Shown: in pieces, positions 1 through 5,299 of the stretch
Numbering within the stretch: position 1 is the stretch's first letter
Layout: each line of letters opens with the position of its first letter
Source: Acidimicrobiia bacterium
GTDB taxonomy: Bacteria > Actinomycetota > Acidimicrobiia > Spongiisociales > UBA5794
DNA length: 6,909 nt
Assembly (NCBI GenBank): GCA_030618675.1
Contig: JAUXCV010000084.1
Span: 1 to 6,909 of the forward strand
Direction: 5' to 3'
Made by a program: the position numbers and the translations under genes
The notes under the pieces: model-generated
What the model was told of the DNA's origin: nothing
Seen by the model: the letters and a program-made list of their open reading frames with translations, nothing else
Database searches by the model: none

Positions 1-125
1 CCGCGATCAACAGGGTGTACGTCGCTGCGAACGCCGTTCAGGTGACACGCCGTCGGGGATGGGACGAAGCCTCCAGCGGTGCAGTCGCCTCGGTCATTGC
101 CGATCTGTTCCCCGTCTACGGCTAG
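1..125 (+). CDS. Nfu N-domain-like small protein, C-terminal part (5' end cut by window edge)
   Basis: An open frame starts at base 3 and encodes the last 40 residues of a protein ending in IADLFPVYG before a TAG stop at 123-125. These residues match residues 59-98 of the complete protein encoded on the opposite strand at 237-533, with only two changes (V81 to A and G83 to S). At DNA level, bases 1-122 equal the reverse complement of 240-361 except at 70, 75, 77 and 95. One of the four changes is silent. The stop codons differ (TAG here, TGA in the other copy). The visible part carries the VYVAANAVQVTRRRGWDE segment, which resembles the end of the Nfu N-terminal fold. The start and any upstream residues lie outside the window. 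It could be a real convergent paralogue or an assembly fold-back between strain variants. Confidence 0.6.
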   Translation, partial: AINRVYVAANAVQVTRRRGWDEASSGAVASVIADLFPVYG

Positions 126-236
126 GCCGGCCTTCGTCGGCGTAGTCCGTATTCCGTACTCCGTACTCCGTACGTACGGGCTACGGGATACGGGATACGG
201 GATACGGAATACGGAATACGCGGGCCGAAGGCCGGC
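126..236. terminator. Putative bidirectional terminator / stem between convergent genes
   Basis: The 11-bp complementary ends GCCGGCCTTCG (126-136) and CGAAGGCCGGC (226-236) begin immediately after one stop codon and end immediately before the other. An RNA read from either side could form a GC-rich stem closed by a structured loop of heptamer repeats. There is no clear U-tract, so intrinsic termination is only plausible. Position between two converging genes is the main support. Confidence 0.4.
146..220. repeat. Inverted array of 7-bp tandem repeats
   Basis: Four left units (TCCGTAT, then TCCGTAC three times; 146-173) are followed by right units on the opposite orientation: GTACGGG, CTACGGG, ATACGGG twice, ATACGGA twice and a partial ATACG (174-220). 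The exact period is 7 bp. The switch point is the 12-bp palindrome CCGTACGTACGG at 168-179. The two sides are not exact complements and differ in unit number, so the array looks like a short tandem repeat that has grown, not like a single copied hairpin. Confidence 0.9.
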
Positions 237-533
237 TCAGCCGTAGACGGGGAACAGATCGGCAATCACCGAGGCGACTGCACCACCGGAGACTTCGTCC
301 CATCCCCGACGGCGTGTCACCTGAACGGCGTTCGCAGCGACGTACACCCTGTTGATCGCGGGATCGGACTCGAAGATCCTCGCAGCCAGGATGGCGACGA
401 AATCATCATCGTCCGGCTCCGCCGGAGCCTCGTCGAACGAACGCGTCCCCATGCTCGCCAGGTTGCGATCAAGGGTGAAGATCGTCACATCACCGACCGC
501 AACCCGGTCGAGTTCTCCAATACGCTGCCCCAT
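237..533 (-). CDS. Small Nfu/NifU N-terminal-domain-like protein (98 aa)
   Basis: This is a complete small gene. The ATG at 533 is preceded by GGGAG with a 6-nt spacer, which supports the start. The 98-residue acidic protein resembles the Nfu N-terminal domain: a FTLDR...GTRSF segment (about residues 19-33), an acidic linker with four aspartates (41-44), a helix AARIFESD, then INRVYVAANAVQVTRRRGWDE (60-80) and a final helix ending ADLF. Nfu scaffolds carry Fe-S clusters through a separate C-terminal CxxC domain. Here that domain is absent and there is no cysteine at all, so the protein cannot itself ligate a cluster by cysteine. The family call rests on pattern recognition only. It lies 82 bp downstream of pyruvate kinase on the same strand and could be read through from it. 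Its last 41 codons, stop included, are duplicated in inverted orientation at 1-125. Confidence 0.6.
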   Translation of the reverse strand: MGQRIGELDRVAVGDVTIFTLDRNLASMGTRSFDEAPAEPDDDDFVAILAARIFESDPAINRVYVAANAVQVTRRRGWDEVSGGAVASVIADLFPVYG

Positions 534-591
534 ATCTCACTCCCGGTGTCGAGGATCAGAGACTAGACAGCAGCGAGAACCTCGGGTCTTT

Positions 592-611
592 CTACTCTCT
601 ACTTCCCTACT
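592..611. repeat. Short CTACT repeat downstream of pyruvate kinase
   Basis: CTACT occurs at 592-596, 599-603 and 607-611, spaced by 7 and 8 bp, in a pyrimidine-rich stretch just past the pyruvate kinase stop. The 82-bp gap (534-615) holds nothing else clear apart from a weak CGAG/CTCG stem at 574-584. The repeat resembles, in period and in TAC core, the arrays at 146-220 and 5183-5250. Confidence 0.6.
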
Positions 612-615
612 CTTC

Positions 616-2046
616 TCAGTGCTTCGGCGTACCACCAGTCGCACTCCCCACGCGATGCACCTTCATCAGGTTCGTCGAAGCCTGGAGATTCGGTGGGATC
701 CCCGCGACCATCACCGTCGTGTCGCCGGTTCGGGCGATCCCGTGTTCGAGCAGGTACTCCTCGGCGAACGTGAGCATCTCATCGGTCGACTGGTGCGTCG
801 GCGTGTGCAGCGGCGTGATACACCCGAAGAGCGCCATGAGCCGGTACGTCGCTTCATGCGGTGTGAAGGCGTAGACGTCGGCCCGTGGCCGGTGTTTCGA
901 GAGGAGCCGCGCGGTCGTCCCTGACTCGGTGAACGCGACGATCGTATCGACCCCCAGTCGGTTCGCCGTCTCCACGGCGGCCTGTGCTACCGCCGACGCG
1001 TACGGAGATCGATCGTGCAGCATCGCCGCGTACGGTGCGGACACGAATTCCGGGCTCTGTTCCGCTTCCCGACTGATCGCGGCCATGGCTCGAATTGTCT
1101 CGCCCGGATAGGCACCGATCGCAGTCTCCGCAGAGAGCATGACCGCATCGGTACCGTCGAGCACCGACCGGTACACGTCGGATACTTCGGCTCTGGTCGG
1201 CCGGGGGTTGGTGATCATCGACTCGAGCATCTCGGTTGCGATGATGGTGATCTTCCCGGCGCTGTTCGCCCGCTCGAGAATCTCCTTCTGTGCTCGCGGA
1301 ACACTCTCGAAACTCAACTCAACACCAAGGTCTCCGCGAGCCACCATCGCGCCGTCGGCCTCGGTGAGAATGTCATCGAGATTGCGGTAGCCAGACACAG
1401 ATTCGATCTTCGCGATGATCGGCGTGTACCCGACGTGTCTTCGGATATCGCGAATGTCCTCTCCCGACGACACGAACGATGCTGCGATGAGATCGAACCC
1501 GATCTCCCGGCCGATCGCAAGGTCTTCGACGTCCTTCTCTGTGATGACCGGCACAGCGGAGTCGCTTCCTGGGAAGGCAGCGCCTTTGTGATCGAACAGT
1601 TCGCCCCCGCCCACGACCCGGGTCCGGGCTTTCCCACCGGATGCCGATACCACTTCGAGGCGGATCATCCCATCCGCAAGGAGCACCTCCGAACCGGGTT
1701 CAAGATCGACACGCTCAAGATACGCGATGCAGATCGTCGATCTGTCACCCTCACCCTCACCGGGTTCGAGCGTGACATCTGCCCCCTCGTCGAGGATGAT
1801 CGAACCGGCGGGGAACGTGCCAACCCGGATCTTTGGCCCCTGGATGTCCTGCATCGTCGCGACCGAGACGCCGGCTTCCGACGCGGCGATCCGAACCCAT
1901 TCGTGTCGACGGGCGTGGTCTTCCGCCGTGCCGTGCGAGAAGTTGAAACGTGCGACATTCAGACCGGATTCGATCAGCGTACGCACACCGTCGAGTGAGT
2001 CCACTGCCGGCCCCAACGTCGCGACGATCTTGGTCTTCCTTTTCAT
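616..2046 (-). CDS. pyk: Pyruvate kinase
   Basis: This cytoplasmic glycolytic enzyme transfers phosphate from phosphoenolpyruvate to ADP, giving pyruvate and ATP. The 476-residue length is normal for bacterial enzymes. Recognisable family blocks run in order: TKIVATLGP (5-13), LNVARFNFSHG (29-39), QDIQGPKIRVG (66-76), IIAKIES (210-216) with the catalytic lysine K213 and metal ligand E215, ARGDLGVE (236-243) with metal ligand D239, then ATEMLESM and NPRPTRAEVSD (270-290). The last block reads ATEM where most enzymes have ATQM, and the following DVYRSVLDGTD (290-300) differs from the very common DVANAVLDGTD. The C-terminal domain (about 345-476) ends with a TNLMKVHRVG block. The ATG at 2046 follows AGGA with a suitable spacer. 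The gene starts 35 bp after the ABC transporter ATPase on the same strand, so it may belong to that operon. Confidence 0.95.
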   Translation of the reverse strand: MKRKTKIVATLGPAVDSLDGVRTLIESGLNVARFNFSHGTAEDHARRHEWVRIAASEAGVSVATMQDIQGPKIRVGTFPAGSIILDEGADVTLEPGEGEGDRSTICIAYLERVDLEPGSEVLLADGMIRLEVVSASGGKARTRVVGGGELFDHKGAAFPGSDSAVPVITEKDVEDLAIGREIGFDLIAASFVSSGEDIRDIRRHVGYTPIIAKIESVSGYRNLDDILTEADGAMVARGDLGVELSFESVPRAQKEILERANSAGKITIIATEMLESMITNPRPTRAEVSDVYRSVLDGTDAVMLSAETAIGAYPGETIRAMAAISREAEQSPEFVSAPYAAMLHDRSPYASAVAQAAVETANRLGVDTIVAFTESGTTARLLSKHRPRADVYAFTPHEATYRLMALFGCITPLHTPTHQSTDEMLTFAEEYLLEHGIARTGDTTVMVAGIPPNLQASTNLMKVHRVGSATGGTPKH

Positions 2047-2081
2047 ACCGTCATCCTACCGACGGCGGCCCGACCCCTGGC

Positions 2082-2822
2082 TCACTCCCCTTCGAGAACC
2101 ATCCTCAGGAATGTCCGGGTCCGTTCCTGGTCGGGATCGACCAGCACCTTGCCCGGTGGGCCCTCCTCCACCACCACGCCTTCGTCCATGAAGACCACGC
2201 GATCCGCCACACCTTTGGCGAACCCGATCTCGTGTGTGACGACAAGCATCGTCATCCCCTCCTCGGCCAGGGTGCGCATCACGCCGAGGACCTCTCCGAC
2301 GAGTTCGGGATCGAGGGCACTCGTCGCTTCATCGAAGAGCATCATGTCCGGTTCCATCGAGAGTGCACGAGCGATCGCGACTCGCTGCTGCTGACCGCCC
2401 GAAAGCCGCCGCGGAAAATCGCCGGCCTTCTCCTCAACACCGACCTTCTCGAGATTCTCGAGGCCGATCCTCTCTGCCTCGCCCTTGGAGCGGCCGAGAA
2501 CCTTCCGCTGGGCGATCGTGACGTTCTCCATAACGGTCAGGTGATTGAAGAGGTTGAACCGTTGAAAGACGATGCCGATTCGACGTCGAACCGCATCCGC
2601 GTCGGTATCCGGATCGGTGATGTCTTCGCCCTCGATCAGGATGGTGCCACTCGTTGGCTCTTCGAGTCGGTTGACACAGCGGAGCAACGTGGACTTGCCC
2701 GACCCGGAGGGACCCAGCACGCACACCACCTCTCCCATGGCTACCTGAAAATCGATTCCTCGCAGGACCTCCAGATCTCCAAAGTACTTGTGGAGGCCTC
2801 TGATCTCGATAGCGCTCGTCAT
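2082..2822 (-). CDS. Polar amino acid ABC transporter ATP-binding protein (GlnQ/HisP type)
   Basis: This is the cytoplasmic ATPase subunit that powers uptake through the permease encoded just upstream. All ABC motifs are present in the 246 residues: Walker A GPSGSGKST (37-45), Q-loop glutamine in VFQRFNLF (Q87), signature LSGGQQQR (140-147), Walker B MLFDEATSALDPE (161-173) with E165, and H-loop histidine H197 in VTHE. The FNLFNHLTVMENV stretch is typical of the amino-acid importer group. The position after Q87 is Arg where many members have Gln. The ATG at 2820-2822 overlaps the permease stop as ATGA, with AAGGTGG upstream inside the permease gene, so the two are probably translationally coupled. 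The frame stays open far upstream, but that part is out of frame with the permease and lacks transporter similarity, so it was excluded. Confidence 0.95.
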   Translation of the reverse strand: MTSAIEIRGLHKYFGDLEVLRGIDFQVAMGEVVCVLGPSGSGKSTLLRCVNRLEEPTSGTILIEGEDITDPDTDADAVRRRIGIVFQRFNLFNHLTVMENVTIAQRKVLGRSKGEAERIGLENLEKVGVEEKAGDFPRRLSGGQQQRVAIARALSMEPDMMLFDEATSALDPELVGEVLGVMRTLAEEGMTMLVVTHEIGFAKGVADRVVFMDEGVVVEEGPPGKVLVDPDQERTRTFLRMVLEGE

Positions 2823-3634
2823 TTGGACTTCGCCACCTTCTTCTCGAGCCGCGAAACGAAACGAGTCATAGGAATCGTCAGGAGCAGGTACACCAAGCCA
2901 GCGACGACAAGTGGGGTGGCGTTCGCAGAATGAATCACGCCGTCTCGGCCCCAGCGCGTCAACTCTTTGGTTGTGACGGTCACCCCGATGGCAGACACGA
3001 GCGATGTGTCCTTGAGCAGCAGGATGAACTCGTTCGTGAGCGGTGGGATCATCAGCCGGAACGCCTGTGGGAGGATGATCCAGATCATCGCCTTCGAGTA
3101 ACTCATGCCGAGTGACCGCGCGGCCTCCATCTGACCGCGGTCGACCGCTTCGATCCCGGCCCGGATCGTCTCCGCCATGTAGGCGCCCATGACGAGCGAG
3201 AGGGCCAGTGCACCCGGTCCGAACGTCGTCGGGATCCGTATTCCCAGGGCGATCGGTACTCCAAGGCCGATGAGCAGGATCCACACGAGGAGAGGGATGC
3301 CACGGACGACGTCGATGTACGTCGCCGCTGCCCATCGAAACGGCGCCGACTGGGAGAGACGCATCAACGCGAACACCAGGCCGAGCACGAGGCCGCCGAT
3401 GAACCCAAGGATCGTGTAGATGATCGTGTTCTTGGCGGCGATCAGCAGGATGTCGGGGAACTGGTCCGCCACGATCTCCGGTCGGAACATCGTGTCGATC
3501 ACCCTCGCCCAGTCGATCGCGAGCAAGAACGCAACAGCCAGGACAACGAAGAGGACATACGACACGCCGCGCCAGATTCGCACCCTGCGTCTCTTGGATA
3601 GTTCTCGCCACCAGTTCAGCACGAGGGAGAGCAT
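2819..3634 (-). CDS. Polar amino acid ABC transporter permease
   Basis: This inner-membrane subunit forms the translocation path for an amino acid delivered by the binding protein. From the chosen start it has 271 residues. An N-terminal basic stretch (SKRRRVRIWR, 13-22) leads into a first membrane segment (about 24-41). The family core follows, with NTIIYTILGFIGGLVLGLVF (69-88), IDVVRGIPLLVWILL (107-121) and the EAA loop EAARSLG...ILPQA (170-191) that docks on the ATPase. A last hydrophobic segment lies at about 240-257. The start is uncertain: the ATG at 3634 gives the compact protein but has no clear ribosome-binding site. An in-frame ATG at 3667 would add 11 residues encoded inside a 26-bp palindrome and also lacks one. 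The gene overlaps the ATPase gene by 4 bp and lies 54 bp after the binding-protein gene. Confidence 0.93.
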   Translation of the reverse strand: MLSLVLNWWRELSKRRRVRIWRGVSYVLFVVLAVAFLLAIDWARVIDTMFRPEIVADQFPDILLIAAKNTIIYTILGFIGGLVLGLVFALMRLSQSAPFRWAAATYIDVVRGIPLLVWILLIGLGVPIALGIRIPTTFGPGALALSLVMGAYMAETIRAGIEAVDRGQMEAARSLGMSYSKAMIWIILPQAFRLMIPPLTNEFILLLKDTSLVSAIGVTVTTKELTRWGRDGVIHSANATPLVVAGLVYLLLTIPMTRFVSRLEKKVAKSK

Positions 3635-3640
3635 AACGAA

Positions 3641-3666
3641 TGGAGGGGACCCGCGGGTCCCCTCCA
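3641..3666. promoter_or_regulatory. Perfect 26-bp palindrome between binding-protein and permease genes
   Basis: The arms TGGAGGGGACCC (3641-3652) and GGGTCCCCTCCA (3655-3666) flank a central GC, giving complete dyad symmetry. In the minus-strand transcript it would form a very stable stem-loop that starts 22 nt after the binding-protein stop. No U-run follows on the minus strand (TTCGTTATG), so it is not a classic terminator. Stems at this place in ABC operons commonly protect the upstream mRNA so that binding protein is made in excess. It may also limit permease translation, because the stem base ends only 6 nt before the ATG at 3634. Confidence 0.75.
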
Positions 3667-3688
3667 TCGACTGTCGCTAGTTGGGCGG

Positions 3689-4462
3689 CTATTCGCCCCT
3701 GGTTCCGAAGTACTTCTCGTGGAGGTCGCCGTAGGCGCCGCTCTCCTTGAGCGCCTTCAGAGCATCGTTGATCTGCCCGGCAAGGCCCTCGTTCTCGAGC
3801 GCCAGGCCGAAGCCGTACTGCTCCTCGGTGTCGTACGTCTCGGTGATCACGAAATTGGGGTCTTGCGTAGCCCGATACCCGTTCACCGGAAGGTCCTGCA
3901 GGATCGCATCAACGGAGCCGGACTCGAGAGCGAGGAACAACGCAGCGCCCTCATCGAACGACACGAGCTCTGCGCCGGCCGGCTTGTTCTCAGTGGCGTA
4001 CAGCTCTCCGGTCGTGCCCACCTGGACGCCGATCTTCTTGCCGTCCGTATCAGCGAGCATCATTCCGTCGTTGCCGGCGGTGACCATCAGGGACTGTGCG
4101 GCATTGAAGTACGGATCGCTGAACAGAGCGTTCGCCGCTCGTTCTTCTGTGATCGTCATCGCTGATGCCACCACGTCGCATGCGCCGGCCGCAGGCTGGA
4201 GCCAGATCCCATCGAACGGCGTGTTCGCCACGACGAGTTCAAGTTCCATTTCCTTCGCTATCGCATCCATCAGTTCGATGTCGAAACCGCTGTAGCCGGC
4301 GGGTCCCGACGGGTCCTCGAACTCGAACGGCTCGTACGGGGATTCCGAACACACCGTCAGCTTGCCCTCAGCAACAAGTGCCGCATCATCGCCCGACGAG
4401 CACGCAGCCGCTACGAGCGACAGCGCAAGAACGAGAAGCAATAGGGTCGTGAAACGCTTCAT
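3689..4462 (-). CDS. Amino acid ABC transporter substrate-binding lipoprotein
   Basis: This surface-anchored lipoprotein captures an amino acid and delivers it to the permease. The start at 4462 is clear: AAAGGAG sits 5 nt upstream of the ATG. The 257-residue precursor begins MKRF followed by a hydrophobic signal and lipobox VAAAC, with the lipidated cysteine at C21. The mature part has family-3 binding-protein features: LTVCSESPYEPFEFED (35-50), GYSGFDIELMDAIA (57-69), CDVVASAMTITEER (95-108) with R108 expected to bind the substrate carboxylate, VGTTGE (148-153), and DLPVNGY (190-196) with D190 expected to bind the amino group. C38 and C95 could form a disulfide. The exact amino acid cannot be told from sequence. 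It is the first gene of the operon. A longer in-frame start at 4504 is rejected because it overlaps the predicted -10 element. Confidence 0.95.
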   Translation of the reverse strand: MKRFTTLLLLVLALSLVAAACSSGDDAALVAEGKLTVCSESPYEPFEFEDPSGPAGYSGFDIELMDAIAKEMELELVVANTPFDGIWLQPAAGACDVVASAMTITEERAANALFSDPYFNAAQSLMVTAGNDGMMLADTDGKKIGVQVGTTGELYATENKPAGAELVSFDEGAALFLALESGSVDAILQDLPVNGYRATQDPNFVITETYDTEEQYGFGLALENEGLAGQINDALKALKESGAYGDLHEKYFGTRGE

Positions 4463-4482
4463 TTGATCTCCTTTGATCGAAA

Positions 4483-4496
4483 CCCGGCTCTCCGGG
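4483..4496 (-). promoter_or_regulatory. Small hairpin at the 5' end of the transporter mRNA
   Basis: CCCGG (4483-4487) and CCGGG (4492-4496) flank a 4-base loop. If transcription starts about 7 bases after the predicted -10 box, this stem sits at the very 5' end of the leader, about 15 nt before the ribosome-binding site. It could stabilise the mRNA, but no function is shown. Confidence 0.4.
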
Positions 4497-4503
4497 CACC
4501 TCA

Positions 4504-4530
4504 ATCATAGATGCTCTTGCCGCAGGGCAA
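4504..4530 (-). promoter_or_regulatory. Predicted promoter of the amino acid transporter operon
   Basis: On the minus strand, TATGAT (4509 to 4504) matches five of six bases of the -10 consensus. TTGCCC (4530 to 4525) matches four of six bases of the -35 consensus, but the spacer is 15 bp, shorter than usual. Start of transcription would be near 4497, leaving a leader of about 35 nt before the ATG at 4462. Confidence 0.55.
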
Positions 4531-4534
4531 GTGC
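4513..4534. promoter_or_regulatory. Dyad over the -35 region, candidate operator
   Basis: CTTGCC (4516-4521) and GGCAAG (4526-4531) are perfect complements around 4 bases. After one mismatch, two more pairs extend the dyad to 4513-4534. It lies over the predicted -35 element and spacer of the transporter promoter and within the region shared with the divergent gene, a usual place for a repressor site. No regulator gene is present in the window to match it. Confidence 0.45.
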
Positions 4535-4562
4535 TCCGATCTCGGTAGGCTCGATTCCGATC

Positions 4563-4622
4563 ATGTGCACGAGCAACGACCGCACCGATGGCCTTCACAC
4601 CTCACCTCGGTACTCCCGGTGA
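4563..4622 (+). CDS. Possible 19-codon leader ORF overlapping the CofC-like gene
   Basis: An ATG at 4563 opens a 19-codon frame (begins MCTSNDRTDG) whose TGA stop at 4620-4622 overlaps the proposed GTG start of the next gene as GTGA. Such overlaps usually mean translational coupling. There is no strong ribosome-binding site before the ATG, and the peptide resembles nothing I recognise, so this may be chance. Confidence 0.25.
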   Translation: MCTSNDRTDGLHTSPRYSR

Positions 4623-5182
4623 CCGTTGCAGCCATCGTCCCGATCCGCTCGTTCACGGGACTCACTCGGCTTTCGGCGGTGCTCGACGAAAGTAAGCGGG
4701 CGTCGCTGATGCGACGACTAGCCGCCAACACGGTCTCGGCCGTCCAGGAGGCTGGTCTCCCGGCGCTGATCGTCTCCAATGATCCGAACGTCACGTCGTG
4801 GAGCGCGGCCCATGGCTGCACGGTTGCTGCAGAACCCGACGCCGGTGGCCTCGACGGCGCAGCAGCAGCGGGTGTCGCGGCAGTGGGGGGTCGTCCATGG
4901 ATGGTTGTCCATGCTGATCTCCCGGCGATCGAGGCCGACGACATCCGTGCCGGCGCACGGCTGGCAGAACGTGGATACGTTCTCGCTCCATCCCACGACG
5001 GAGGAACATCGCTGATCGGCGGCACCGGAACCGGATTCCCATACCGATATGGCCCGGGGAGTTTCCGTCGCCACCTCGCCGCAGTTCGCGGAGAAGCAAC
5101 GATCCTCATCAGACCCGGCCTGGCCCTGGACCTAGACCACCCCCGTGACCTGGACGTGTTGACGCGACTCGGATATCTCTAA
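4619..5182 (+). CDS. cofC: CofC/FbiD-like guanylyltransferase family protein
   Basis: Family members join a phosphorylated three-carbon acid (2-phospho-L-lactate in archaea, phosphoenolpyruvate in mycobacterial FbiD) to GTP, an early step of coenzyme F420 synthesis in the cytoplasm. The 187-residue protein shows the nucleotidyltransferase layout: VAAIVPIRSF (3-12), IVSNDPNV (51-58), HADLPAI (98-104) with the metal-binding Asp expected at D100, DGGTSLI (127-133), YGPGSFRRH (144-152) and PGLALDLDHPRDL (166-178). Two usual residues look changed. The AKTRL/AKSRL lysine is replaced in GLTRL (14-18), and the GLN motif reads GLDG (77-80). Start choice is uncertain; GTG 4619 gives a length close to the family, whereas the in-frame ATG at 4511 would run through the promoter region of the divergent transporter. 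No other F420 gene is in the window. Confidence 0.75.
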   Translation: MTVAAIVPIRSFTGLTRLSAVLDESKRASLMRRLAANTVSAVQEAGLPALIVSNDPNVTSWSAAHGCTVAAEPDAGGLDGAAAAGVAAVGGRPWMVVHADLPAIEADDIRAGARLAERGYVLAPSHDGGTSLIGGTGTGFPYRYGPGSFRRHLAAVRGEATILIRPGLALDLDHPRDLDVLTRLGYL

Positions 5183-5250
5183 GTCAGTAGTCAGTAGTCA
5201 ATATCCAATGAAGGGTGTGCGCTACTCCGCTACTGATCTACTGATCTACT
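5183..5250. repeat. 7-bp and 8-bp tandem repeats with partial inverted symmetry
   Basis: Right after the CofC-like stop, GTCAGTA occurs twice (5183-5189, 5190-5196) followed by the variant GTCAATA (5197-5203). After a 18-bp interval, CTACTCCG, CTACTGAT, CTACTGAT and CTACT (5222-5250) repeat with an 8-bp period. CAGTAG units on the left can pair with CTACTG units on the right, so the RNA could fold into a stem and may act as a weak terminator for the upstream gene. The rest of the gap to 5299 holds only a weak promoter-like box and a ribosome-binding site. Confidence 0.75.
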
Positions 5251-5255
5251 CCCCA

Positions 5256-5292
5256 TCTAATCTCCACCCCACTTCGCAGAACCGACAGGGAG
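5256..5292 (+). promoter_or_regulatory. Weak promoter-like box and ribosome-binding site before the dehydrogenase gene
   Basis: TCTAAT at 5256-5261 matches five of six bases of the -10 consensus, but the -35 region would fall in the CTACTGAT repeats with a poor match. AGGGAG at 5287-5292 is a convincing ribosome-binding site 7 nt before the ATG at 5300 and fixes that start. Confidence refers mainly to the ribosome-binding site. Confidence 0.4.
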
Positions 5293-5299
5293 AAGAGAC

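Larger units (their letters stand above)
1..361. repeat. Large inverted repeat, arms 1-136 and 226-361
   Basis: Base p pairs with base 362-p through both arms. The arms contain the ends of the two convergent Nfu-like genes plus an 11-bp distal element (GCCGGCCTTCG at 126-136 and its complement at 226-236). By eye there are six mismatches in 136 bp (positions 70, 75, 77, 95, 124, 125), about 96% identity. The 89-bp spacer does not follow the same symmetry axis and carries 7-bp repeats. The left arm reaches the window edge, so the true arm length is unknown. Confidence 0.9.

Noticed and set aside
146..220. CRISPR-like array
   Set aside because: Units are 7 bp and directly abutting, with no unique spacers.
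1..361. Inverted repeat as ends of an insertion sequence
   Set aside because: The arms contain gene coding sequence, the 89-bp spacer has no transposase, and no target-site duplication can be seen.
352..924. 190-codon plus-strand frame over the small Nfu-like gene and the end of pyk
   Set aside because: It is antisense to two supported genes, and composition and lack of motifs mark it as a shadow.
1015..1998. 327-codon plus-strand frame opposite pyruvate kinase
   Set aside because: It lies wholly antisense to a clear pyruvate kinase gene, its protein is rich in Arg/His/Asp without domain features, and high GC makes such antisense frames common.
1950..2933. 327-codon plus-strand frame opposite the transporter ATPase
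   Set aside because: It is antisense to the ATPase and reaches into the ends of both neighbours, with no recognisable motif and no plausible ribosome-binding site.
2823..3611. Upstream extension of the ATPase frame inside the permease gene
   Set aside because: The extra residues are the permease gene read out of frame; the ATG at 2822 gives a normal-length ATPase with ATGA coupling.
4462..4478. Direct repeat TTTGATC flanking the binding-protein ribosome-binding site
   Set aside because: Two 7-bp copies 10 bp apart are seen, but they include the start codon and ribosome-binding site and are short enough to be chance.
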